The position numbers and the translations under genes were made by a program. Shown here in pieces: positions 24,981 through 34,457 of a DNA stretch of 64,000 nt. The DNA is taken from contig JAKISI010000002.1 of assembly GCA_021648685.1 (NCBI GenBank), positions 42,442 through 106,441 of the forward strand. The letters run 5' to 3'. Source of the stretch: Candidatus Polarisedimenticolaceae bacterium (lineage in GTDB: Bacteria > Pseudomonadota > Gammaproteobacteria > Chromatiales > Chromatiaceae). The notes beneath the pieces are model-generated. The model saw nothing but the letters and a program-made list of their open reading frames with translations. It was not told the DNA's origin and ran no database searches. The stretch's first letter is position 1; each line of letters starts with the position of its first letter.

Positions 24981-27812
24981 ATGACACCTTGCAAAACAGG
25001 CCGATACTGTAGATTCAATCTGAATGCGCTGCTGCTTATCGCACTGCTGCTTGGGTCGTATGCAGCATCGGCAAAGAGTGAGTCTGAAGACCTGGCCGGT
25101 CTCTATGAAGAGGCGCTGATCCAGTTCAACAGGGAAGAGGTGCAAACGGCCATTATCCACCTGAAAAATATACTGCAGAAAGACCCAAACTTTCTTTCAG
25201 CGCACCTGCTATTGGGCAAGGCCTATCTGCAGCAGGGTGATGGAGCTGGTGCGGAAAAAGAGTTTCTGATTGCTGATCGCCTGGGGGTTGATCGGGGGTT
25301 GATCATCATCCCGCTTGCCCAGGCCTATCTAGAGCAGGAGAAGTATCAAAAGCTTCTGAACGAGCTGGATACAGATGGCTTTACCAGTCGCACCCAGGCT
25401 GAGCTGCTGGTGCTGCGGGGTCAGGCCTATCAGCAGCTGAACCGATTGCCTGGGGCGGAGCAGGCCTTTGAGGAGGCCAGCCAGATAGCGCCAGACAATG
25501 TGGATGCAGCCCTTGGGCTTGCCGACATATCACTGCGTCACAATGATTTTAGTACAGCTGAGGAGCGCATAGCCCGTGCCATAAAACTGGCACCTGAGGA
25601 GGCAGGGGTTTGGCATCTTGCGGGGTCGATCAAACATGCGCAGCGGGATAACGAGGGTGCCGTTGCGCACTACAGCAAGGCCATCGAGCTGGAGCCAGAG
25701 CATCTTGCGGCACGCATGGCGCGTGCCGGGGTGCGTATGGATCAGGGGTTTGATGTGGAAGCGCTGAAGGACATTGTCTACCTGCGAGAGGCCTATCCCA
25801 AAGACCCTCGCGCCGCCTACCTGCATGCGGTACTGCTGGCGCGTGGCAATGATGAAGCCGGCTCACGCAAGGTGCTGCTGGAGGCGGTGGCTATCATTGA
25901 TGGGCTCAATGAGCAGCTGTTTACAAAACATGGCCCCAGCCTGCTGCTGGCGGGGCTCGTTCACTACAGCCTGAATCAATGGGAAAAGGCGCGCCAATAT
26001 CTGAAGCGGTATATCAAACTTGAGCCGCAGCATGCCCATGCACGCAAACTGCTGGGTTCCATTCTGCTCTCCAGGGGGGAGCACAAGAAGGCCATTGCCG
26101 TCCTTGAACCGGCACTGGAATTCGCCGCCAATGATCCCCGTCTGCTGACCTTGCTGGGTACTGCCTATACTCGGGCCAAGCGCCACCTCAAGGCGACAGA
26201 GGTGCTGAGCAAGGCCATGAGCCTGGCCCCCAATGAACCCACTGCCTCATTTCAATACGCGCTGAACAATCTGGCGACGGGCGAGGATATGGCAGCCATG
26301 GAGGGGCTGGCATCGGTGTTTGGCAGCAGTGAAGAGGCCAACAAGGCCGGGCTGGTCCTGGCCGTGCTCCATTTTCAACGGCAGGAGTTTGCAGCGGCGC
26401 GTGATGTGGCAAACGAGATTCTCAAGCGTGATCAGGGGAATCTTACGGTGCTTAATCTGCTGGCCTCAACTCAGATGGCGCTGAAAGAGTGGGATACGGC
26501 CCGCTCGGGGTTTGAGAGGATCATCAAAACCGACTTGGATTATCTGCCAGCGCGTATCAACCTGGGCAAGCTGGATCTATTGGAGGGGAAAAAAGTAGAG
26601 GCGCAGCGCCGCTTACAGGGCATTCTCAAGGAGCACCCGGAGCATATTCGCACCCTGATCGAGCTGGCCAGGGTTGCCGAGGCAAGCGGAGAGCCAGAAG
26701 AGGCCATTCGCTGGCTGGAGAAGGCGCGTTCAGTCAATGCAGAAGCTGTCCCGGTGATTCTCTACCTGGTGGATCTCTACCTGCGCAGCGGCAAGGGAGA
26801 GAAGGCGCTGAAAACGGCGCAGGAGGCGGATCAAATCATGCCGGATAACCTGCAGATACTGCATGCAGTGGGGCGCAGCCAGATGGCGACCAATCACCCT
26901 GTTGGCGCCCGTCTCATCTATAAACGCATGACCCGGATAGCCAGCTATGATACCGGCTGGCTCTACCGTATTGCCCAGATGCAGCGAAGGCTGGGTGATC
27001 TGGGCAATGCGATATGGTCGTTGCAAAAAGCGGTCGATGGGGATGTTGGGTTCGTTCCGGCGCAGATTATGCTGGTTGAGACCCAGCTACAGGCGGGGAA
27101 GCTGAAAAAGGCTCGTGAAGGCGCGTTGGATCTGCGCAGCAGATACCCGGATCAGCCCTTTGGTTATTGGCTGCTGGGTGAGGTTCAGTTGCGGGGTGGG
27201 GAGCATGCGGAGGCTGTTGATAGCTATCAACAGGCGCTAAAGCTGGAGCAAGCACCGCGCCTGGCCATCGGCCTCTATCAGGCCTACATGCGTTCAGGGG
27301 AGGAGGCCAGGGCGATGGCTTTTCTCAAACAGTGGCTGAAGTCTCATCCGGAGGATATGGACTCAAAACAGGCGTTGGCAGAGGGGTATCTGCGCAAAGG
27401 CCGCACAGAGCAGGCCCGGCCGTTGTTTGAACAGATTCTCAAAGATCGCCCCAATCACCCGCTGGTGCTAAATAACCTGGCCAATATCTACTTAAAAACA
27501 GGGGATGCCAGGGCGCTGGAATATGCCCTCAAGGCGCACCAGCTGGCATCAGACAGCGCGGCCATCAATGATACGCTGGGCTGGATACTGGTACTGAATG
27601 ATCAGCCTGCGGAAGGGCTGCGCCATCTGCGCAATGCCCACTCCCGCGCCTCATCTGATCCTGAAATCCGTTACCATATTGGGGTGGCGCTGGAGCGCCT
27701 GGGTCGGCCGGAGGAGGCAAAAACAGAGTTTGAGCAGGCGCTGGGTGCCAATCAGCCGTTTGATGGTGTGGAGGAGGCTCGGGTGATGCTGAAAAAATTA
27801 AGCACCCCCTGA
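24981..27812 (+). CDS. prsT: PEP-CTERM system TPR-repeat protein PrsT
   Basis: A 943-residue exported TPR protein. The ATG at 24981 is preferred because AGGAG lies 7 bases before it; an upstream ATG at 24960 would cover that site. A signal peptide (FNLNALLLIALLLGSYAASA) precedes about 20 tandem tetratricopeptide repeats. The opening (VQTAIIHLKNILQKDPNFLS and QQGDGAGAEKEFLIADRLG) is characteristic of PrsT, which accompanies the exosortase/PEP-CTERM and exopolysaccharide system. No exosortase, PEP-CTERM substrate or Eps gene is present in this window, so its partners must be elsewhere or it acts alone. Confidence 0.85.
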   Translation: MTPCKTGRYCRFNLNALLLIALLLGSYAASAKSESEDLAGLYEEALIQFNREEVQTAIIHLKNILQKDPNFLSAHLLLGKAYLQQGDGAGAEKEFLIADRLGVDRGLIIIPLAQAYLEQEKYQKLLNELDTDGFTSRTQAELLVLRGQAYQQLNRLPGAEQAFEEASQIAPDNVDAALGLADISLRHNDFSTAEERIARAIKLAPEEAGVWHLAGSIKHAQRDNEGAVAHYSKAIELEPEHLAARMARAGVRMDQGFDVEALKDIVYLREAYPKDPRAAYLHAVLLARGNDEAGSRKVLLEAVAIIDGLNEQLFTKHGPSLLLAGLVHYSLNQWEKARQYLKRYIKLEPQHAHARKLLGSILLSRGEHKKAIAVLEPALEFAANDPRLLTLLGTAYTRAKRHLKATEVLSKAMSLAPNEPTASFQYALNNLATGEDMAAMEGLASVFGSSEEANKAGLVLAVLHFQRQEFAAARDVANEILKRDQGNLTVLNLLASTQMALKEWDTARSGFERIIKTDLDYLPARINLGKLDLLEGKKVEAQRRLQGILKEHPEHIRTLIELARVAEASGEPEEAIRWLEKARSVNAEAVPVILYLVDLYLRSGKGEKALKTAQEADQIMPDNLQILHAVGRSQMATNHPVGARLIYKRMTRIASYDTGWLYRIAQMQRRLGDLGNAIWSLQKAVDGDVGFVPAQIMLVETQLQAGKLKKAREGALDLRSRYPDQPFGYWLLGEVQLRGGEHAEAVDSYQQALKLEQAPRLAIGLYQAYMRSGEEARAMAFLKQWLKSHPEDMDSKQALAEGYLRKGRTEQARPLFEQILKDRPNHPLVLNNLANIYLKTGDARALEYALKAHQLASDSAAINDTLGWILVLNDQPAEGLRHLRNAHSRASSDPEIRYHIGVALERLGRPEEAKTEFEQALGANQPFDGVEEARVMLKKLSTP

Positions 27813-27832
27813 GCAAATCAGGGCTGCCTGCG

Positions 27833-28366
27833 CTATCGCCGTCCACCCATGCCGCCACCGCCGCCACCGCCCCCCATGCCGCCGCCACCGCCCCCCATGC
27901 CGCCACCACCGTCTCCTGCCAGACCGCCTGTTCGGCTATGACAGACCCAGCAGTCGTGCTGCCGGAAGGTCTCTGTTTCGTGGTGAACATTGTTCCCGTG
28001 CCTGGGGTGTCCGGTGACTCGCCATACGGGATGGCAAATCAGGCAATCTCTAAAGGGCTGGATGTCGCCTTGCCCTTCCCAGGTCAAGGTATGGCATGAA
28101 AAACAGTTATAAGGTTCGCCGGCTGTGCCACCGGGAGCATCGGGGGCTTTCGACTGGCTCAGGCTGGGAATCGGCGTCCCAATCAAGAGGTGATGCCGGT
28201 CGGGGTTTCTTTCTTTGAGCATAGGGAGTGCTTCGAGATCTTCATGGCAATTCCTGCAGATCTCCTCCCGAACATCACCGCAAAATATGCAGGACATAGC
28301 GCCAGCGGTGGTAGAGAAGGCTGCCAATATCAATGTGGCACTGAAAATGCCTGCGTATCTTTTCAT
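27833..28366 (-). CDS. Periplasmic tetraheme c-type cytochrome with Gly/Met-rich tail
   Basis: The start at 28366 gives 177 residues with a clean signal peptide (MKRYAGIFSATLILAAF...AGA); the longer frame to 28501 adds a non-signal extension. Four CxxCH heme sites are visible: CRNCH, CFSCH, CLICH and CWVCH, plus an early CIFC without His that could be a disulfide or a lost heme site. The last 30 residues are almost pure glycine with spaced methionines (GGGGMGGGGGGMGG type) ending in GRR. It is convergent with prsT and divergent from the cytochrome c assembly genes, which would mature it. Redox partner unknown. Confidence 0.82.
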   Translation of the reverse strand: MKRYAGIFSATLILAAFSTTAGAMSCIFCGDVREEICRNCHEDLEALPMLKERNPDRHHLLIGTPIPSLSQSKAPDAPGGTAGEPYNCFSCHTLTWEGQGDIQPFRDCLICHPVWRVTGHPRHGNNVHHETETFRQHDCWVCHSRTGGLAGDGGGGMGGGGGGMGGGGGGGGMGGRR

Positions 28367-28712
28367 AAAGGTTTGCTCCCTGGGATGAACGGGGTGGTCT
28401 GTTTTTTTTTGGCTTTTGAAGCGGAGCCAAGCTCTTTTTTCTTTGAAGATTAAAGAGTTATCGCGGCGCTCGTTTTTGTTGCATGCTGATTTGAGCGCCA
28501 TCTCTCCCCGCTATTGCCATGACCCGAGTGTGCTATTGTTGGTGTTTGCTTTGCACATTGTCAACGTAAAAGCGGCAAAATCAGCGTAATGGGGAACAGG
28601 AATCGTATTTTAGCCTGGCTGGTGGGGTACTCGAAAAATCAACTACTCTTAGTAACACTTAGGCTGAACGGCTGGATTTATATGTTGAGAAAAATGAAGG
28701 GTTTTATCATCA
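28367..28712. other. Divergent promoter region, cytochrome / resB
   Basis: About 350 bases between the tetraheme cytochrome and resB starts, presumably carrying promoters in both directions. No gene or strong hairpin was recognised. Confidence 0.3.
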
Positions 28713-29993
28713 GTGCTTAAAACAGCGTGGCGCATCCTATCCTCCCATACCCTTGCTGTATGGATACTGGGCTTGATGACTTTGGCCGTTCTGGCGGCGG
28801 GCACCTTGCCGCAGAGTGCGCGACTCTCTCCTGAAGAGCAGGTGGGGTGGGACACAGAGTGGGAGGCCGCAGCCTCCTGGCTGGACACCCTGGGTCTGTC
28901 ACAGATTGTGGGTTCGGGCTGGTTTATCGGGCTCTGTGTCATTCTGCTCATCAACATGACCGCCGGCACACTGCTCTCTATTGGCCGCAAGTGGGCTTTT
29001 TATCGGGGGAATTTGAAGCCCGGGTATGAGCTGCGAGGCAGCGGAGTTGCCCCCGCTGTGTCCCCCCCGTTTTTTACGAAGAAAGCAGCAAGTGCGGGTG
29101 CTGTGAGCCAGTTGCGGGGGGCACCAGGTCTGTTTGGTTTGCCCCTCTTCCACCTTGGCATTGCAGTGATTGTGCTGGCGGCTTTCTGGCGTGGTGCCAT
29201 GGACTTTTCTGACTACCTGGAGCTGAGTGTGGGTGAGGTCTTTTCCGGCCAGCCGGCCAAGTTCCAGCGCCGCCAGCCACCCCCTGAGCCGTTCGATGCC
29301 GTGATCCGCCTGGATCGGGCGGAGATAGAGGTCAGAGATGGAAAATACATGGGGGAATTTCAAGGCCATTTCAGCTACCAGATTGCAGGTGGCCCGGTCG
29401 AGGAGGCAACAGTAATGGTCAATCACCCCCTGCGCCTGGGGGATTTTGAGCTCTACCTCAAAGAGAGTTTTGGATATAGCGCCTGGTTTGAGCGGTTGAG
29501 GCCGGATGGCTCCTCCTCATTGCTCTACATCCACTTCAATGCAGAGCGCAAAGCCTGGGAGAAGCCCTGGTCAGGAAAAAAAGAGCAACTGCTTCGGTTT
29601 GATAATATCCCGCTCCATTACACTATGATCCTGAACAATACAGAGCCGCCTACCTTTGATCTGACAGTGAGCCGTGGGGGGCAGAGCGTATTTGATGGCA
29701 GATTACAGCCGGGTGATGTGGCTGATCTGGGTGTCTACAAACTGCGGTTTCAAGGCATGGTGCCCTGGATGACCTTCAATCTGACGCTGGATAGAGGGGA
29801 CATCTCCATATTTGTCGGTTTTGTCATCACCTTGCTGGGGTTTCTTTTGCATCTGCTCTTTTGGCCGCGCCGGGTGGAGTGGACGGTAACCAATGATGGC
29901 TGGGTCGTGCGCGCCTGGGTGCGTCGGGGTGATGATCTCTTTGAAAAAAGGTGGCATGAGTGGTGCCGCCAGCTGCAACGGGAAGCGGCATGA
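28713..29993 (+). CDS. resB: Cytochrome c biogenesis protein ResB (System II)
   Basis: Membrane subunit of the System II heme export and ligation complex (CcsB/ResB). It starts with GTG at 28713; no in-frame ATG is available upstream. The 426 residues show membrane segments at about 15-32, 67-87, 145-165 and 365-385, with a large periplasmic domain between the third and fourth, as expected for ResB. The next gene overlaps by 4 bases (ATGA), forming resB-resC-tlpA. Confidence 0.92.
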   Translation: MLKTAWRILSSHTLAVWILGLMTLAVLAAGTLPQSARLSPEEQVGWDTEWEAAASWLDTLGLSQIVGSGWFIGLCVILLINMTAGTLLSIGRKWAFYRGNLKPGYELRGSGVAPAVSPPFFTKKAASAGAVSQLRGAPGLFGLPLFHLGIAVIVLAAFWRGAMDFSDYLELSVGEVFSGQPAKFQRRQPPPEPFDAVIRLDRAEIEVRDGKYMGEFQGHFSYQIAGGPVEEATVMVNHPLRLGDFELYLKESFGYSAWFERLRPDGSSSLLYIHFNAERKAWEKPWSGKKEQLLRFDNIPLHYTMILNNTEPPTFDLTVSRGGQSVFDGRLQPGDVADLGVYKLRFQGMVPWMTFNLTLDRGDISIFVGFVITLLGFLLHLLFWPRRVEWTVTNDGWVVRAWVRRGDDLFEKRWHEWCRQLQREAA

Positions 29994-30757
29994 GTAATGT
30001 CATCTTTCTGCAATGGGTAATTGCGGTGGCCTATCTGTTGGCGGCAGGCCTGCTGGCTGTGCGCAATCGTGAGCGGCAGCTGGAGAGCATAGCTATAGCC
30101 GTGGCCAGTTCAGGGCTGTTGCTGCACATCGCCATAGTGCTGGCGCGCGGGCTGGAGTCAGGGCAGATCCCCATTGTGACGCGCTATGAGGATTTTACGG
30201 TAGATGCCCTCTTCATGGCATCGGTCTGGCTGCTTGCTCAATGGCGCTGGCCTCCATTACGCTCGGCCGGGATCCTGGTGTTGCCCTTTGCGGCCTTTGT
30301 AGTGGTTGTTGCGCTTACCTACAGCCTTGGTGTGTTTCCAATGAGTCCTGCACTGCGCACCAACTGGCTGATCATTCATGCCTCATTGAATAGCCTGGCA
30401 CTGGGCTTTGCCACATTGGCGTTGGCGGCGGGGTTGCAGCAGAAGCGGGGGTGCGCGCAGCTGGTTGGCCGGCTTATATCGTGGACCTTCCTCTTTTGGT
30501 GCGCCATGGTCGCAGCAGGATCGTACTGGGCCAGCATTGCATGGGGGCGCTTTTGGGGGTGGGATCCGATTGAATGCTGGAGTCTGGGAACGGTATTTGC
30601 TTATGCATTTGTCCTGCATCTGCGCATGAGACCCCAGTGGTGTGAGGGCTATCGCAGCCTGTTGATCGGCATACTGCCCTTTGGTCTTTTGATGTTTACT
30701 ACCTATGGACTGGTCTTTGTGATGCGCAGTGTTCATGGCCAGTACCTGTTTCAGTAA
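29990..30757 (+). CDS. ccsA: Cytochrome c biogenesis protein CcsA/ResC (System II)
   Basis: Heme-handling partner of ResB. The ATG at 29990 overlaps the resB stop. The 255-residue protein has about eight membrane segments and the heme-binding tryptophan-rich signature WGRFWGWDPIECWSL (about 184-198), in which the usual Lys before Glu is replaced by Ile. Conserved histidines lie in IIHASLN and near the C-terminus (SVHGQY). System II is the less common cytochrome c assembly route in Gammaproteobacteria, which mostly use Ccm, but is usual in some sulfur oxidisers and Betaproteobacteria. Confidence 0.93.
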   Translation: MSNVIFLQWVIAVAYLLAAGLLAVRNRERQLESIAIAVASSGLLLHIAIVLARGLESGQIPIVTRYEDFTVDALFMASVWLLAQWRWPPLRSAGILVLPFAAFVVVVALTYSLGVFPMSPALRTNWLIIHASLNSLALGFATLALAAGLQQKRGCAQLVGRLISWTFLFWCAMVAAGSYWASIAWGRFWGWDPIECWSLGTVFAYAFVLHLRMRPQWCEGYRSLLIGILPFGLLMFTTYGLVFVMRSVHGQYLFQ

Positions 30758-30770
30758 GTGAGCCGGAAGC

Positions 30771-31289
30771 ATGGTAAAGATAAATCGCCCCGCCTCTCTT
30801 TTGACCTGCCTTATAGTGACGGGGCTGCTTTTGACAGGCTGCGAACAGCCGCCGCCTGAAACGGCAGAAAAGCAGAGCAGGGTTGCCACAATGGTGCTGA
30901 CAGATCTACAGGGTGTTGAACATAGTCTGGCCGATTACCGGGGCAAGTGGGTCATCGTGAACTACTGGGCGACCTGGTGCCCCCCCTGTCTGGAGGAGAT
31001 CCCTGAACTTGTGCAGTTGCATAATGAACATAAAGAGCAGGATGCCGTGGTATGGGGGGTCAACCGGGAAGATATCCCGCTTGCAGATCTGAAAACATTT
31101 GTTGCAAAGCAGCAGATCAGTTACCCAATATTCCAGGTTTCAGCCGATAGCAGTTCACCTTTAGGGCCGGTTCTGGGGATACCCACGACCTATCTGGTCT
31201 CCCCGGAAGGAGAGGTGGTTGCCCGGCATGTAGGGCTGGTTACCGTCCAGAAACTGGAGGCGTTTCTACAGCAGTATCGGAACCAATAG
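30771..31289 (+). CDS. TlpA-like thiol:disulfide lipoprotein
   Basis: A 172-residue membrane-anchored thioredoxin-fold protein. A lipoprotein signal ends LLLTGC (Cys about 24). The domain has the active site WCPPC (about 66-70) in NYWATWCPPC and the cis-Pro loop in LGIPTTYLV. It follows ccsA after 13 bases. In System II such proteins (ResA/CcsX) keep the CxxCH cysteines of apocytochromes reduced before heme attachment, and this is the likely role. Confidence 0.92.
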   Translation: MVKINRPASLLTCLIVTGLLLTGCEQPPPETAEKQSRVATMVLTDLQGVEHSLADYRGKWVIVNYWATWCPPCLEEIPELVQLHNEHKEQDAVVWGVNREDIPLADLKTFVAKQQISYPIFQVSADSSSPLGPVLGIPTTYLVSPEGEVVARHVGLVTVQKLEAFLQQYRNQ

Positions 31290-31425
31290 CCTGCCAGATC
31301 CCCGTTGCCAGTGGGTCTCTTTTTGCTATAAAATGCGCGGCCTTTTCTGCTGCCTCAGGCTCTTCAGGTGTGGCATGGATAATTTTTCATGCGCCTGAAA
31401 ATCGCCCCATTTCTGGAGATATAAT

Positions 31426-34209
31426 TTGCAATTCATTCCGGGTCAACGCTGGACCAGTAACACCGAGCCTGAGCTGGGGCTGGGTACCCTGCTGGCCATC
31501 GAGGGGCGCACGGTGCGTATCATCTTTCTGGCCACGGGTGATATTCGTAACTACGCCATTGGCAATATGCCGCTGAGCCGGGTCAGCTTTGAGCCGGGCG
31601 ACCGGGTTGAAAGCCATGAAGGCTGGTTTCTTACGGTTGAGCAGGTTGTTGAAGAACAGGGTCTGCTGATCTACCAGGGCAAGCGGGATGATGGCGGCAG
31701 CGCCATGCTGGCTGAAGGCGAGCTGAGCAACTTTATCCAGTTCAACAAGCCTCAAGAGCGGCTTTTTGCCGGGCAGATTGATGAAGACCGCTGGTTTGAA
31801 TTGCGTTATGAGACCCTGCAACAGATCAACCGGCTGGAGCAATCCCCGGTGCTGGGTTTGGGTGGCGCGCGCACCAGTCTGCTGCCGCACCAGCTCTACA
31901 TCGCCCATGAAGTTGCCCATCGGCATGCCCCGCGCGTACTGTTGGCGGATGAGGTGGGGCTTGGCAAAACCATCGAAGCCTGTCTGATCCTGCATCACCA
32001 GCTGCTCACCGGCCGTGCCCAACGCGCGATTATTGTGGTGCCAGAGCCTCTGGTACATCAGTGGCTGGTGGAGCTGCTGCGCCGCTTCAATCTCCACTTC
32101 AGCGTCTTTGATGAGCAGCGCTGCCAGGCTATCGAGGCGTCAGGCCAGGCAACCAACCCCTTTCAGGCCGAGCAGCTGGTGCTCTGTAGTCTGGAGCTGC
32201 TCACCCAGTCATCACAGCGTCAACAGCAGGTTACAGCGGGTGAGTGGGATCTGCTCATTGTGGATGAGGCGCATCACCTGGAGTGGTCAGAGGATCACAG
32301 CAGCCCTGAATATCAAATCATTGAACAGCTGGCCAGAGAGACATTGGGGGTGCTGCTGCTCACCGCCACTCCGGAGCAGCTGGGCCGGGCCGGGCACTTT
32401 GCCCGTCTGCGGCTGCTGGACCCTGACCGTTTCTACGATCTCAACCGCTTTCGTGAAGAGGAGGCGCTCTATGAACCCATCGCCGATGCGGTAGAGAAAC
32501 TTATGGCCGATGAGCCCCTTCCCGTGCAGAGCACCCAACGCCTGCTACAGGCGCTGGGCGAAGAGGATGCTGCGCCGCTGCTGCAACAGCTGAGTGACCA
32601 GAGCATCGGCAGCTCACAGCAGAAAAAATCGCGTGACCGGCTCATCGAGATGTTGCTCGACCGGCATGGCACCGGCCGCGTACTGTTTCGCAATACTCGT
32701 GCCCAGGTCAAAGGGTTTCCGAAGCGGCAGTTTCTGCCCCACCCGCTTGTCCCGGCAGGGCAGGGCAGTGACCCTCGTGTAGACTGGCTGATTCAGACCC
32801 TGCGCAGATACAAAGATAAAAAAATCCTGCTGATTTGCGCCAAGGCCGAGACCGTGCTCCAGCTGGAGCAGCAGCTGCGCACCCGTGAAGGGATCAACAG
32901 CGCCCTCTTTCATGAGGGGATGAGCATCATCGAGCGCGACCGTGCCGCCGCCTGGTTTGCCGATATGGAGGAGGGGGTGCAGCTGCTGCTCTGCTCCGAG
33001 ATTGGCAGTGAGGGACGCAACTTCCAGTTCTCCCATCATCTGGTGCTGTTTGATCTGCCACTGGATCCTGATCTGCTGGAGCAGCGCATTGGCCGCCTGG
33101 ATCGCATCGGCCAAAAAGAGACCATCCAGATCCATGTCCCCTTTATCAAAGGGAGTGACCAGGATGTGCTGCAGCGCTGGTTCCACCAAGGGCTCAACGC
33201 CTTTGAAAAAATCTGCCCGGCAGCCCACAAGATATTCAGTGACCTTCAACCGGCCCTGTTGAAGGCACTGGAAACGCCCGGAGATGCTGGCAAGATCGAT
33301 ATCCTGATCCAAAACACACGCGACCAGCACATCCAGGCGCATGCGGCGCTGAAACGGGGGCGTGATCACCTGTTAGAGTTGAACTCCTGCCGTACAGAAA
33401 GTGCCAGCAGGCTGCGCAGCATGATTGAGACTGAGGATAACAGCAACGCCCTGGCAGATTATATGGAACGGCTGTTTGGTTGTTTTGCTGTTGAGCTGGA
33501 GGCGCACTCCGCAGGCAACTACATCATTCGTCCATCCGACCACATGCCATGCGGCAGCTTTCCCTGCCTGCCAGATGAAGGGCTGACCTTTACCTACCAG
33601 CGTGAAATTGCGCTCCGCAACGAAGATCGCCACTTTCTCACCTGGGAACATCCCATGGTGCGGGATGCGATGGAGATGGTTATCAGCAGCGAGACCGGCA
33701 ACTGCGCCGTCACCACCGCCAAACACCCCTTAATAGAATCTGGCACCCTGCTGCTGGAGGCGCTGTTCTTGCTGGAGTGTGTTGCCCCAAAGGCACTGCG
33801 CGCAGGTCGATTTCTGCCGCCTACCACGCTTAGACTGGTACTGGACGAAACATTTACAGAACGCAGTAGCACTCTGACCCATGCTGATCTTTCCAGGGAG
33901 GGGCCGCCAATAGACCGTAACGGTGCGGCAGAGATCGCTCGCAAGCGCCGCTCACAGATCATCAAAATGCTCAGCAAGGCCGAGCAGGAGGCTGCTGAAC
34001 GGGCGCCGGCCATTATTCGGCAGGCGCTGGATCAGACTTTGACAAGCTACTCCAGTGAAATACGCCGCCTGGCAGCGCTGAAACGGGTCAACCCAAATGT
34101 GCGTGATGATGAGATTGAGGCGCTTCAGCAGGAGCTGCGCCTGCTGCATCAGCACATACAGGGAGCACGCCTGCGCCTGGAAGCAGTGCGTGTTGTTGTT
34201 GGCTGTTAA
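31426..34209 (+). CDS. rapA: RNA polymerase-associated helicase-like protein RapA
   Basis: SWI2/SNF2-family ATPase that binds RNA polymerase and promotes its recycling. It starts with TTG at 31426, preceded by GGAG, which places the N-terminus exactly where E. coli RapA begins (QFIPGQRW against PFTLGQRW). The 927-residue protein has the N-terminal Tudor-like domains (about 1-110), Walker A in LLADEVGLGKTIEA (about 173), DEAH box VDEAHHLEW, and helicase motifs including LLCSEIGSEGRNFQFSHH and RIGRLDRIGQ. The C-terminus is helical. Length is slightly below the 968 residues of E. coli. Confidence 0.95.
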   Translation: MQFIPGQRWTSNTEPELGLGTLLAIEGRTVRIIFLATGDIRNYAIGNMPLSRVSFEPGDRVESHEGWFLTVEQVVEEQGLLIYQGKRDDGGSAMLAEGELSNFIQFNKPQERLFAGQIDEDRWFELRYETLQQINRLEQSPVLGLGGARTSLLPHQLYIAHEVAHRHAPRVLLADEVGLGKTIEACLILHHQLLTGRAQRAIIVVPEPLVHQWLVELLRRFNLHFSVFDEQRCQAIEASGQATNPFQAEQLVLCSLELLTQSSQRQQQVTAGEWDLLIVDEAHHLEWSEDHSSPEYQIIEQLARETLGVLLLTATPEQLGRAGHFARLRLLDPDRFYDLNRFREEEALYEPIADAVEKLMADEPLPVQSTQRLLQALGEEDAAPLLQQLSDQSIGSSQQKKSRDRLIEMLLDRHGTGRVLFRNTRAQVKGFPKRQFLPHPLVPAGQGSDPRVDWLIQTLRRYKDKKILLICAKAETVLQLEQQLRTREGINSALFHEGMSIIERDRAAAWFADMEEGVQLLLCSEIGSEGRNFQFSHHLVLFDLPLDPDLLEQRIGRLDRIGQKETIQIHVPFIKGSDQDVLQRWFHQGLNAFEKICPAAHKIFSDLQPALLKALETPGDAGKIDILIQNTRDQHIQAHAALKRGRDHLLELNSCRTESASRLRSMIETEDNSNALADYMERLFGCFAVELEAHSAGNYIIRPSDHMPCGSFPCLPDEGLTFTYQREIALRNEDRHFLTWEHPMVRDAMEMVISSETGNCAVTTAKHPLIESGTLLLEALFLLECVAPKALRAGRFLPPTTLRLVLDETFTERSSTLTHADLSREGPPIDRNGAAEIARKRRSQIIKMLSKAEQEAAERAPAIIRQALDQTLTSYSSEIRRLAALKRVNPNVRDDEIEALQQELRLLHQHIQGARLRLEAVRVVVGC

Positions 34210-34286
34210 AATTCATTTAAAATCATTAGGTTAAGATTATTTTATGCGGAATCGGCAACCAGCTTCAGATTAAAGAGGCCTCCGCC

Positions 34287-34315
34287 TTGACCCAACTTGA
34301 TGGGGGCATTATCAT
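34287..34315 (+). promoter_or_regulatory. Sigma-70 promoter of tRNA-Asn
   Basis: TTGACC at 34287 and TATCAT at 34310 with a 17-base spacer, followed by a GC-rich discriminator (ACGCGGCC) as in stringently controlled stable-RNA promoters. The predicted start is about 12 bases before the tRNA. Confidence 0.6.
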
Positions 34316-34333
34316 ACGCGGCCTCAACATCAT

Positions 34334-34409
34334 TCCCCGGTAGCTCAGTCGGTAGAGCGGGTGACTGTTAATCACTAGGTCGGCAGTTCGAGCCTGTCCC
34401 GGGGAGCCA
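34334..34409 (+). tRNA. tRNA-Asn (anticodon GTT)
   Basis: A 76-base cloverleaf. The acceptor stem TCCCCGG pairs with CCGGGGA, the D-loop carries AGCTCAGTCGGTAGAGC, the anticodon GTT is at 34367-34369 and the T-arm reads GGCAGTTCGAGCCTGTC. The CCA end is encoded. It stands alone, with its own promoter and terminator, at the left edge of the AT-richer sugar cassette. Confidence 0.97.
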
Positions 34410-34416
34410 TATGAAA

Positions 34417-34457
34417 CAAAGGCTTAGCGAGTAATCGCTAGGCCTTTTGTTTTTTTG
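34417..34457 (+). terminator. Rho-independent terminator after tRNA-Asn
   Basis: AAAGGCTTAGCGA and TCGCTAGGCCTTT form a 13-base stem with one G-U pair and a 4-base loop, followed by TGTTTTTTTG. It begins 8 bases after the tRNA. Confidence 0.9.

Noticed and set aside
28367..28501. 45-residue extension of the tetraheme cytochrome
   Set aside because: It would bury the signal peptide that begins with MKRY at 28366.
34334..34409. tRNA-Asn as the attachment site of an integrated element
   Set aside because: No second copy of the tRNA 3' end and no integrase gene were found in the following 10 kb; only the composition shift remains.
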